DNA of 31,818 nucleotides. Origin: an uncultured Acetatifactor sp. Its GTDB lineage: Bacteria > Bacillota > Clostridia > Lachnospirales > Lachnospiraceae. Below are positions 23,498 to 30,587 of the stretch, in pieces (the first letter of the stretch is position 1; the number at the start of each line of letters is the position of its first letter). The notes under the pieces were generated by a model. It ran no database searches. It was given only the letters and a program-made list of their open reading frames with translations, and had not been told where the DNA came from. The stretch is from contig CAJUNZ010000026.1 of assembly GCA_910587755.1 (NCBI GenBank), forward strand, positions 1-31,818, written 5' to 3'. The position numbers and the translations under genes are program-made.

Positions 23498-25393
23498 ATG
23501 TCAGACAGTTATAGCCAGGAAAGGTTTACATGTGAGTATAACAAGGTGTGTGGCAGCATTTTTCGGGAAGAGCGTAAGAGCCGGGGGATGTCTTTGGAGA
23601 AGATCGCTGCCGGTTTATTGAGCAAGACAGCTTTGGGAAATATGGAGTCAGGGAAAACTGGATGGAGAAAGGTTACGGGAGATACGCTGTTTCAGCGTTT
23701 GGGGATTTTACCGGATTATTTTGAAATGGTGGCCTCCTCAGATGAATTGGAGAGATGGCGGATGAGGGAAGATATCTCTCTGCTGATTTCGGATCAAGAC
23801 AGGAAGGCGCAGGACAGGATAAGGGAATACCGCGAGAGATATTCTGACAGGGAACCGATAGAGGAACAGTTTCTGCAGAAGGCAGAACTTTTACTGCTGC
23901 TGAAGGAGCAGGTGGAGAAAGCTGGCTCAGAGGTCTGTTTACAGAGGGAGAGGATAGAAACCATGGCAGAGGCGGCGATAGCCCGCACGGTTCCTGACAG
24001 GAGGGGCGGAAAGTGGATTGAGCTTCCGCTGGCACCGTCGGAGTTGGAGGCATTCCTTCTGCTTGGCGCTGTCAGAATGATCTGCGACAGAAGTGAGGAG
24101 GCCTGGCAGATACAGCAGGCGGTATGGGATTATCCCAGGCGGCACGGGTGGAGGAAGAGGATTATTGTACAGATTATGCCCCAGGCGGCACTGCTTGGGA
24201 TGGAATTGGCCTTGCAGGAAAAAGACAGCTCTAAGGCGTTTAGAATGGGAAGGGAAGCGGTGGAGATGCTGCGCCGAAATTCTTGCCATTGTTACCTGCT
24301 GCCTCTTTTGGAGCGGATGAGCGGGATCTCTGAAGTGGAATTGTGGGAGAGGGACCGGGCATACAGGAATGAGATAATCGTGTTTCGAGATGGATTCAAA
24401 CATATATATGCTCAGGAAGGGTATCCGGGGTACAGGATCTGGCAGGGAGTTTACGTGGAAAATACCAGAGAGGCGGGAATTGTGCTGAAGATGCTGCGGA
24501 AATTTGCTGGAAAGTCCTGTGCCAAAGCTGTCTATGATGGGGAGGAGATGGTAATTACAGAACGGCAGCTGGAAAAAATTGAACGGGGAGAACACATGCC
24601 TTCTCATGAAAACTATCAGCGGTTGATCCGACAGTATGGAAAGTCCGGAGGGTGGATGATGCCCATGCTGGAGACTGATTCTGTGGAGGTATTGGAACAA
24701 TGGCAGGAGATATGTTTTTTGATTGGTTTTTGTGAGTGGGATAGGGCGAAGGAAAGAATCGAGCAGTTACGGCAGAAGGTGGTTATGTCATATCCAAGGG
24801 TTAGACAGGCATTCTTGTTGTTTGATGCATTGATCTTGCAGGAGTATAAGCGAGAATGGGAGAAAAGTCTGGACATGCTGCAGAAGGCACTGTATATTAC
24901 CATGCCAGATATAGAGGGGGATAAGAAATGGTGGGTTTTTCAGAGAGAAGAGATTATTATAGCCAGCAATATTGCAAGTACTTATAGAATATTGGGGAAA
25001 ATGGAAGAAGCTAGAAGATGGTATCAGGCTGTTCGTTTCTCCCTACAACAACAAAAGGGAAAAAGCGGATTAGAACAACGAGGGTATGCAATATTAATGG
25101 AAAGTGTTGATAATTATCTGGGGCAGGAGGAGAGATACGAAGAAGCAATTGAAGCCAATAAAGAGGCTGTTTCAAATTACTTGAAACAGCCTGAGATAGA
25201 CACTCTGGACAGGGCATATTATCGCATAGCATGGAATACCTGTAAGCTTTCGTCAAAGCAAAAAATGCAACATGAATTGTACCGAAAACAGTGGATGGAT
25301 GCTTTTCAGGCCAGTGAAACAGTGGCAGACCTATTTTATGACGAATACATAATGGAATTTCTGCAAAAGAGGCGGAAAGATTACTTAATGTAA
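23498..25393 (+). CDS. Large HTH/TPR regulator (RNPP-like) with apparent tandem HTH-TPR duplication
   Basis: A 631-residue soluble protein. Residues 14-70 are an XRE-type helix-turn-helix (VCGSIFREERKSRGMSLEKI, then LLSKTALGNMESGKTGWRKV). Residues 80-300 are mostly helical, with TPR-like pairs (FLLLGAVRMICDRSEEAWQI, MELALQEKDSSKAFRMGREA). Residues 320-378 look like a second, more diverged XRE-type module (LRKFAGKSCAKAVYDGEEMV, ITERQLEKIERGEHMPSHEN). Residues 390-610 are a second helical TPR block (FCEWDRAKERIEQLR, STYRILGKMEEARRWYQAVR, YLGQEERYEEAIEANKEAV). HTH plus TPR is the architecture of RNPP regulators (Rgg, PlcR, PrgX) that bind imported peptide pheromones; those are about 300 residues, so this is roughly double. 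A short peptide gene abuts its 3' end on the other strand. Start ATG 23498 has AGGGG upstream. Confidence 0.72.
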   Translation: MSDSYSQERFTCEYNKVCGSIFREERKSRGMSLEKIAAGLLSKTALGNMESGKTGWRKVTGDTLFQRLGILPDYFEMVASSDELERWRMREDISLLISDQDRKAQDRIREYRERYSDREPIEEQFLQKAELLLLLKEQVEKAGSEVCLQRERIETMAEAAIARTVPDRRGGKWIELPLAPSELEAFLLLGAVRMICDRSEEAWQIQQAVWDYPRRHGWRKRIIVQIMPQAALLGMELALQEKDSSKAFRMGREAVEMLRRNSCHCYLLPLLERMSGISEVELWERDRAYRNEIIVFRDGFKHIYAQEGYPGYRIWQGVYVENTREAGIVLKMLRKFAGKSCAKAVYDGEEMVITERQLEKIERGEHMPSHENYQRLIRQYGKSGGWMMPMLETDSVEVLEQWQEICFLIGFCEWDRAKERIEQLRQKVVMSYPRVRQAFLLFDALILQEYKREWEKSLDMLQKALYITMPDIEGDKKWWVFQREEIIIASNIASTYRILGKMEEARRWYQAVRFSLQQQKGKSGLEQRGYAILMESVDNYLGQEERYEEAIEANKEAVSNYLKQPEIDTLDRAYYRIAWNTCKLSSKQKMQHELYRKQWMDAFQASETVADLFYDEYIMEFLQKRRKDYLM

Positions 25394-25573
25394 CTTTTTC
25401 TCTTCGAGATCTGATAAGGGTTCTATACCATTTTCTCCTGTTGGAACCTCAGTAGATGCGGGCTTTATAGGCACAGATACCGGTTTGGGAATGGAGATGG
25501 GGAGGACAACAGCAAACACTGCGACACCCAAGACACATGTAAGTAGCAAGATTCTTAAGTTTATTTTCTTCAT
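25385..25573 (-). CDS. 62-residue secreted or membrane peptide, candidate signal-peptide precursor
   Basis: It starts at 25573 with AAAGGA 8 bp upstream and a TATAAT-type promoter. The product has a basic start (MKKINLR), a hydrophobic segment (about residues 8-28, ILLLTCVLGVAVFAVVLPIS), a Pro/Val-rich stretch (PKPVSVPIKPAS) and an acidic tail ending EEKKLH. This is the layout of small exported pro-peptides; Cys13 is not in a good lipobox. Its last 9 bp overlap the end of the HTH/TPR regulator tail-to-tail. RNPP receptors are usually encoded beside their pheromone gene, so it is the natural ligand-precursor candidate. That link is inference; it could also be a simple small membrane protein. 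Confidence 0.6.
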   Translation of the reverse strand: MKKINLRILLLTCVLGVAVFAVVLPISIPKPVSVPIKPASTEVPTGENGIEPLSDLEEKKLH

Positions 25574-25606
25574 AGTAATACATCCTTTCTTTTGAATTTT
25601 CTTACA

Positions 25607-25635
25607 TTATATCTGGAAGTGAAAGATAGTACAAT
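25607..25635 (-). promoter_or_regulatory. Promoter of the 62-residue peptide gene
   Basis: On the minus strand, TTGTAC (25635-25630) and a perfect TATAAT (25612-25607) are separated by 17 bp, about 34 bp before the ATG. The -35 box runs into the left arm of the 49-bp palindrome, so a protein bound there would block or position RNA polymerase. Confidence 0.65.
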
Positions 25636-25680
25636 ACGTCGAATTAGTTGCGGAGTTGGCAACTAATTCGATGTATTGTT
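25632..25680. repeat. 49-bp near-perfect palindrome, candidate operator
   Basis: The 21-bp arms 25632-25652 (ACAATACG...AGTTGC) and 25660-25680 (GCAACT...GTATTGT) are complementary at all but one position (a G-T pair in RNA) around a seven-base centre, GGAGTTG. No T run follows either arm, so it is not a normal terminator. Each end overlaps the -35 element of an outward-facing promoter. That symmetry suggests a regulator-binding site controlling both directions. The duplicated-HTH regulator next door is the obvious candidate protein (inference). Confidence 0.7.
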
Positions 25681-25705
25681 GACGGAGAAGATATAAGATA
25701 GAATA
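25677..25705 (+). promoter_or_regulatory. Possible promoter toward the secreted protein and lipoprotein genes
   Basis: TTGTTG (25677-25682) and TAGAAT (25700-25705) are separated by 17 bp. TTGACG at 25680-25685 is a better -35 but has no good -10 at 17 bp. A start near 25712 gives a leader of about 140 nt to the 25852 gene. The -35 overlaps the right end of the palindrome. Confidence 0.45.
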
Positions 25706-25851
25706 TCTGTATTGCAACTGCAAACAAGGCTTAGTAAAGAAAGAGGTGGTTCCATTGGACAGATGAATCTTGGCGATGGCGGATGTAATTGACAGCAGGT
25801 AATAATGTGTGGGGATAAGGGAGCCCCTGGACGAAGGAAGGAGAAAGTTAT

Positions 25852-26262
25852 ATGAAAGGTACATTGAAAAAAATTAGGAGCAAAGCAGTGGTGGCTTTTT
25901 TGTGCGCGTTGGTGGTTTTTGCTAATGTGATTCCGGTGAGTGCGGCAAGGCATGATTGTATGCCTATTGAAAAAGAGGGTACCAGGAGAGAACTTAGCTT
26001 CAGGCAGGGAGACGAAGATACTCACACCGTTATGTATTATGCTGAATTTAAGTGTCAAAATCAAACCTGCAATCGTGAAATGGGGAATAAAGAGTGGGAG
26101 GAAGCTCAGTCACATAGTTGGGGTACATATCGTAACTTAGGGCATATAGGTGTGAATGATCACATGTTTGAACTTATTTGTCAGAAGTGCAATGGCACAA
26201 AAACGATTCGTTTGATTACTTGCCAAGGGAATATTACAGGACATCATGTGACTCCATGGTAA
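25852..26262 (+). CDS. Small secreted Cys-rich protein, putative zinc-ribbon-like
   Basis: 136 residues. A typical Sec signal peptide (basic MKGTLKKIRSK, hydrophobic AVVAFLCALVVFANVIPV, then SAA/R cleavage near residue 32) is followed by a mature part of about 105 residues. It has Cys at HDC, a CQNQTC pair, a CQKC pair and a late LITC, plus several His. The spacing of the two Cys pairs suggests a metal-binding or disulphide-stabilised small domain. AAGGAG lies 8 bp before ATG 25852. It stands first after the palindrome promoter and about 100 bp before the lipoprotein gene. I do not recognise a characterised family. A role as a secreted effector or ligand is inference. Confidence 0.7.
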   Translation: MKGTLKKIRSKAVVAFLCALVVFANVIPVSAARHDCMPIEKEGTRRELSFRQGDEDTHTVMYYAEFKCQNQTCNREMGNKEWEEAQSHSWGTYRNLGHIGVNDHMFELICQKCNGTKTIRLITCQGNITGHHVTPW

Positions 26263-26285
26263 AGTGATCTAACTTGGCCAGCATT

Positions 26286-26345
26286 CCAGAATTGCGGAGG
26301 ATACAGGATATGCAGAAAAGTGTCTTCCGCAATCTGGTATTTATT
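26286..26345 (+). terminator. Intercistronic hairpin, possible partial terminator
   Basis: CCAGAATTGCGGA (26286-26298) pairs with TTCCGCAATCTGG (26325-26337) with a one-base bulge, followed by TATTTATT. The interrupted T run suggests incomplete termination or mRNA-end protection, which would set different levels for the secreted protein and the lipoprotein downstream. Confidence 0.45.
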
Positions 26346-26364
26346 GTAGAAAGGCAGGAGAATT

Positions 26365-28572
26365 ATGACATTCAAGGCGGTCGGGTATCGCGCAATTGGG
26401 ATGATCATTGCACTGTTCCTAGTTATATTATGCAATGCATGCGGAGAAAGCAGTTCTGAAAGGGCGCTTGGAATAGATGGTTATGTCTATAGACCGAAAT
26501 TACTTTTTTCTTTAACAGGGAAGAATTATCGTATCAGAAAACTTAGGGAATGGAATAATAGCTTATATTATATTTGGAAAAGTACTCTTTACAGATTGCC
26601 TGTAAAGGATGAGATAGATTTTTCGGAGAGCAGGGCAGTGCTTGAAATTCCACCTGAAGGTTTAGTAGATTATGTTATAGGAGTAGAGCAGGAATTGTAC
26701 TATGTAGTTGGAGAAGAGAAAGCTTGGGATGCAAAGACTGTTTCAAGGGGGTGTACATTAATAAAATGTTTGGAGAATGGTAAAACGGTGTACAGTCGTT
26801 TTTTGCCGGATGATGTTGCAGGTGGGGAGAGTTGTTTGGGGGTAAACCAACAGGGATGGGTTTTTCTGGCATTGACAGATGGTATCTATTGCATTGATCC
26901 GGAGGGAAATTTGTCAGATATCATAAAAACAGGAGAAATCCGGGTTCAAGGAATGGAAGAGAAGCTTTTACAGGGGGCTGAGGGAAAGTTATACTATTGC
27001 GTGGAGACGAGTTACTCTCAATATTCTTTTTATGAAATTGTAGGAAATAATTCTTTTCAATTGGAAAAACGGGATGAGTTGCCTGAAGAAGTAGTTGGAA
27101 TCTATTCATCGAAATATGGTCTTATGTGCGACACCAGAGATGGTACGCTCTATCAGTATAGTATGGATGGTTCAAGGTGGAAGGCGTTGTTGAAGTGGGG
27201 AGATACAGACATGTATCGTCCGATAATTAATTCAAACCAGATAGTGCAGATTAGTGCAGATGAAATCATAACGTATTTTTATGCTGATATGGGGAGAGAA
27301 GGAACTGAAGAGATGAATCTTCTTACCAGGATGGAAGTTACGGAATTGCCAGAAAGAGAAGAAATTGTAATGGCTGCCCTCTATCCTTCTTCAGAATTGA
27401 TGCAATTGGTATCAGAGTTTAACCGGGCCAGTAATAGGTATCATGTTACAGTAGAACTCTATTCTGGAGGTGAAGTTGAGACAAAACTGAACAGTCGCCT
27501 AGTAGCCTCCAACCCACCAGATCTTCTGGAAACGAGCCAATTGGATATATTAAATTACGCAGAAAAAAAGACCTTTGAGGATTTGGTTCCATATCTTGAG
27601 AAAAGTAGCCTTCTGAACAGGGAAGATTTTTTGAAGAATCTGTTAGAAGGCTATACTGTGGATGGACGCTTGGTATGCATACCGAGATGTTTCGGTGTCA
27701 ATGTAACTACAGGAAAAACATCCCTGATAGGAGAAGAGGCCGGATGGACCGTGGAAGAATTCATAGAAAAAGCAGAGAAAAATCCAGGGCTGGTAGTTAC
27801 AGACTATGACAGCAGGGAATCTATGCTCAGAGAAATGTTTAAGCAATATCTCTGCAGTAACTATATAGACTGGGATACAGGAGAATGTTGGTTTGACAGC
27901 GAGGAATTCTGTCATTTTTTGAAGTGGGTAAAACATGCTGATGTTGTGATGGGAGAAGGTCAGGCAGAGAATAGTTATTGGACAGAGGAGAGACTGGTTA
28001 CAAGGCCAAAGATGCAGTGGATGGCTGACTGCGCAGGAATGGAAACACTATTTGGAGAGAGTGTGACCTTTAAGGGTGATCCGACAGGGGATGGAGACAT
28101 ATACTTTCCGGTTGTTCCTATGGACGTGGTGAGTATCATATCTGGATCAAAACATAAGGAGGGAGCTTGGGAATTTTTGGAATTTATCCTTTCTCATGAT
28201 GCAATAAACAGCCGGGGATTTCCAAGTCGCTGGGATATGCTGATGGAAATGATGGAGGAGGAAATGACTCCGGAATATCTTCAAACTCAGGACGGAGAAG
28301 TATTAATGTGGCTGGGTGAGCCTCAATTAAAACAAAAGCTTAGGTATGGGCCAGAATCTACGCCCTATTATTTTATGACTCAGGAGCAGGCAGATGCCTT
28401 GTTGGAAGTGCTTGAAGAGTTGGATTTTACCCCTACAGGAGGCATTAAGGATAAAATTGTGGAAATTATTATAGAAGAAAGTCGAAGTTATATGGAGGGA
28501 GACAGATCTGTAAATGAAGTGGCTCAGTATATTCAGAGCAGGGTAGGGACATTGGTACAGGAAAACAGGTAG
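26365..28572 (+). CDS. Two-domain lipoprotein: propeller-like N-half + family 1 solute-binding C-half
   Basis: 735 residues. The lipoprotein signal has a hydrophobic stretch ending ILCNAC, with Cys26 as probable lipidation site (Ala at -1, relaxed upstream lipobox). Residues 45-310 contain repeated short segments of the type (S/E)LYYxxxxxLYRL, GWVFLALTDGIYCIDPEG and KLYYCVET, like beta-propeller blades. Residues 330-735 resemble extracellular solute-binding proteins of ABC importers: LMQLVSEFNRASNRYHVTVE, SRLVASNPPDLL, GRLVCIPRCFGV, IYFPVVPMDVVSIISGSKHK and EGAWEFLEFILSHD. No permease genes follow, so it is an orphan receptor here. AGGAGA lies 4-5 bp before ATG 26365. AT-rich compared with the 4-23 kb genes. 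A diverged, broken copy lies at 30588. Confidence 0.82.
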   Translation: MTFKAVGYRAIGMIIALFLVILCNACGESSSERALGIDGYVYRPKLLFSLTGKNYRIRKLREWNNSLYYIWKSTLYRLPVKDEIDFSESRAVLEIPPEGLVDYVIGVEQELYYVVGEEKAWDAKTVSRGCTLIKCLENGKTVYSRFLPDDVAGGESCLGVNQQGWVFLALTDGIYCIDPEGNLSDIIKTGEIRVQGMEEKLLQGAEGKLYYCVETSYSQYSFYEIVGNNSFQLEKRDELPEEVVGIYSSKYGLMCDTRDGTLYQYSMDGSRWKALLKWGDTDMYRPIINSNQIVQISADEIITYFYADMGREGTEEMNLLTRMEVTELPEREEIVMAALYPSSELMQLVSEFNRASNRYHVTVELYSGGEVETKLNSRLVASNPPDLLETSQLDILNYAEKKTFEDLVPYLEKSSLLNREDFLKNLLEGYTVDGRLVCIPRCFGVNVTTGKTSLIGEEAGWTVEEFIEKAEKNPGLVVTDYDSRESMLREMFKQYLCSNYIDWDTGECWFDSEEFCHFLKWVKHADVVMGEGQAENSYWTEERLVTRPKMQWMADCAGMETLFGESVTFKGDPTGDGDIYFPVVPMDVVSIISGSKHKEGAWEFLEFILSHDAINSRGFPSRWDMLMEMMEEEMTPEYLQTQDGEVLMWLGEPQLKQKLRYGPESTPYYFMTQEQADALLEVLEELDFTPTGGIKDKIVEIIIEESRSYMEGDRSVNEVAQYIQSRVGTLVQENR

Positions 28573-28596
28573 TAGATTTAGGAAAATAATCTGTGG

Positions 28597-28640
28597 TTTG
28601 TGCTGTTCGGCTAAACTGAATGGTACAAGGCCTTTTTGTA
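28597..28640 (+). terminator. Terminator-like repeat copy 1 after the lipoprotein gene
   Basis: TTTGTGC (28597-28603) pairs imperfectly with GTACAAGG and is followed by CTTTTTGT. The sequence GTGCTGTTCGGCTAAA-TGAATGG is shared with 30247-30290, and similarity continues for about 100 bp downstream of both. A conserved 3' module therefore follows both the lipoprotein and the ABC gene. Confidence 0.55.
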
Positions 28641-28807
28641 AGTAGATATCTGGAGGTTTCTCAAAAAATTCTGATAGGAGTAAAGTAAACGGTAGATAGC
28701 CCGTACCTGGACTGAAGAGGAAAAGTGTGTGACAATAGACTATATTTCAATTACGAGTATTAAAAGTTAAGTCTCAACTTTTGATACCGGTATACGGAGG
28801 TAAGTCT

Positions 28808-29020
28808 ATGAGTTCAGAAAAAACCATGGTGGCTGAGCAATGCCGTCTCCAAGAATGGGCCACACAAATCAAAGACTGCCAGTGCCGCCCAGTCGGCATG
28901 AGCGTTGTCAGCTGGTGTGCCTGTCATGGGAACACAAAAGCAAATTATTATTACAGACTTCGTCGTATAAAGGAAGCCTGCCTAGGAAGCGCAGACGGGA
29001 AAAAGGCCATATGTGCCTGA
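28808..29020 (+). pseudogene. tnpA: IS66-family accessory protein (TnpA) fragment
   Basis: ATG 28808 follows GGAGG at 7 bp. The 70-residue product, with RLQEWATQIKDCQCRPVGMS, then WCACHG and ITKANYYYRLRR-like TKANYYYRLRRIKEACL, matches the N-terminal HTH part of IS66 TnpA accessory proteins. These are normally about 100-120 residues and followed by tnpB and tnpC. Here the frame ends soon after EACL and runs into ABC transporter sequence; tnpB and tnpC are absent. It is a truncated relic of an insertion. AAAAGTT-AAGTCTC-AACTTTT (about 28762-28782) upstream may be near the old element end. Confidence 0.65.
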
Positions 29021-30200
29021 TACCCTTTACCAGGCCGAACGAGATTTTTTGGACAGCAGTAACCGTCATATTGCCCAAGCCCAGGAGGGCATCGGTGGTT
29101 ATCTGGTGATCCGCCTTCACAGGCTAGCGGCCTCACAGACGAAGAAATATGGCAAAGCCGCCCAGGATCTGGAACAGAAGGATGTTGCCAGACAGCGGCG
29201 GATATTTGCCATCGACGAGTTGGCGGGTGGCATCAGCATTCTCAGTTTTGTCCTGATTATCATCTTTACCCTGGTGCTGGTACTGCAGGGTAAACTCAGC
29301 GTTGGTTATACTATGTCCATCAGCCAGCTTTTGGGTGGGATCATGTACCCTTTTGAAATGTTGCCTGGATATTTGATGGCCTACCACACTGGCAGGGATC
29401 TGTTTCGCACCAATGAGACCAGGGAGCGAACGGCCGCGGAGGCGGTGGGTACGCTGGGAGTTTCCCTGGAGAGAGAAAACAGTGGGATCCGGGTGGAGGG
29501 AGCGTCGTTCGCCTATCCCGGAGGTCCACAGTTGCTGCAGAAGGTCAGTATATCCCTGGAACCAGGGAAGAAGTATGCCCTGGTGGGAGCCAGCGGGTGC
29601 GGGAAGAGTACTTTGGCAAAATTGATAATGGGCTTTATGCCGCTGGAGGAGGGAACGGTTTTGGTAGGTGGTACGCCTGTGACGCAGGCGGACAAGGAAC
29701 AGCTCTACCGCACCATATCTTATCAGGGCCAGCGGGTATGGATGTTCCGGGACACGCTTCGGAATAATATCATGCTGGAGGCCAAAGTTTCAGAGACTCG
29801 CTGGCGGGAAATCGTGGCGGCGGCCCGGCTGGAGGAGATGCTGGAGAAGCTGCCGGATGGAGCAGATTTCATGATTGAAGAAAATGGGAAGAATATCTCT
29901 GGCGGGGAGGCCCAGCGCATCGGGCTGGCTCGTTGCCTGGCGAAGGAGTCTCGTTTTGTGATTTTTGACGAGGTAGTCGCTTCCCTGGACAACCGGAATG
30001 CGGCAGAAATCGAGGGGACTGTGCTGTCGCTGCGGGATGTGGGAGTGTTGATGATTACTCATCGCATCTATGAGGAGAACATGCGCCGGTATGACCAGAT
30101 CTTTTTCCTGAAAGACGGAAAGATTTCAGAACAAGGGAGTTGGAAAGAGCTGATGGAGAAAAAAGGAGATTTTTACAGGCTGGCAGTCCAATCAGAATGA
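29013..30200 (+). pseudogene. ABC exporter (permease-ATPase) lacking its N-terminal membrane helices
   Basis: The frame gives 395 residues from a GTG that is probably not a natural start; intact exporters of this type have about 550-600. Only the last part of the membrane domain remains (HIAQAQEGIGGYLVIRLHRL, then ELAGGISILSFVLIIIFTLV and SVGYTMSISQLLGGIMYPFE, roughly helices 4-6). The ATPase domain is complete: Walker A GASGCGKST, Q-loop ISYQGQ, signature NISGGEAQRIGLARCL, Walker B with catalytic Glu RFVIFDEVVASLD, and H-loop ITHR. The 5' part is replaced by the IS66 tnpA fragment, so the likeliest history is insertion then deletion. The intact parent would export a peptide or drug from the cytoplasm. 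A truncated protein would not be a working exporter alone. Confidence 0.75.
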
Positions 30201-30587
30201 GAATTTGTGGAAAATATTTTTTCCCATAGCGCCTGGTTAATACATGCTTTGTGCTGTTCGGCTAAATTGAATGGCGCAAAGCTTTTTATTAGAAGTTAAA
30301 CAGAGGTGTCTCCAAAGTCTTGAATAAACTGTAAAGATAGTATAGTATATAATGTAAGGGATAAAAAATCCTGGAATAAAAGAAGAAGGGGCGACGGAAC
30401 CGGGGCGGCTCTCTTATCTGGCAATAGCAGTTTATGGGTTGATGTGGCAGGAGGAGGTCAGCATTATTGAGAACCAGGTGGAGGGGTATCCAGGGTGAGC
30501 TGTAGGAATTATTTATAGAAGGAAACAGATGCTACATGAGATCATGGAATAAAACAAAAGAAGGCGGCTGTGAAAGGAAGATGTGGT
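30201..30587. other. Intergenic region before lipoprotein copy 2
   Basis: It holds the terminator repeat (30247-30290) and about 100 bp similar to the region after lipoprotein copy 1. A TATAAT near 30345-30352 lacks a convincing -35. There is also a protein-like but startless frame (about 30363-30498) reading RLSYLAIAVYGLMWQEEVSI and ending EGYPG, perhaps a remnant of another gene. No complete gene can be supported. Confidence 0.5.
30247..30290 (+). terminator. Intrinsic terminator, repeat copy 2
   Basis: CTTTGTGC (30247-30254) pairs with GCGCAAAG (30274-30281), with one G-T pair, and TTTTT follows at 30283-30287. The loop GTTCGGCTAAATTGAATG matches copy 1 at 28597-28640. It terminates the ABC gene transcript. 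Confidence 0.7.

Noticed and set aside
25632..25680. Intrinsic terminator
   Set aside because: Neither arm is followed by a T run on its strand, and the element sits between divergent promoters, not at gene ends.
25741..25800. Eight-residue leader peptide (MNLGDGGCN) before the secreted protein
   Set aside because: A short ATG frame exists, but the purine-rich AGAGGTGG is too far upstream and there is no attenuator-type hairpin pair; not supportable.
28808..29020. Functional IS66 element
   Set aside because: Only the first 60 or so residues of the accessory protein remain, with no tnpB, no tnpC transposase and no clear pair of terminal inverted repeats.
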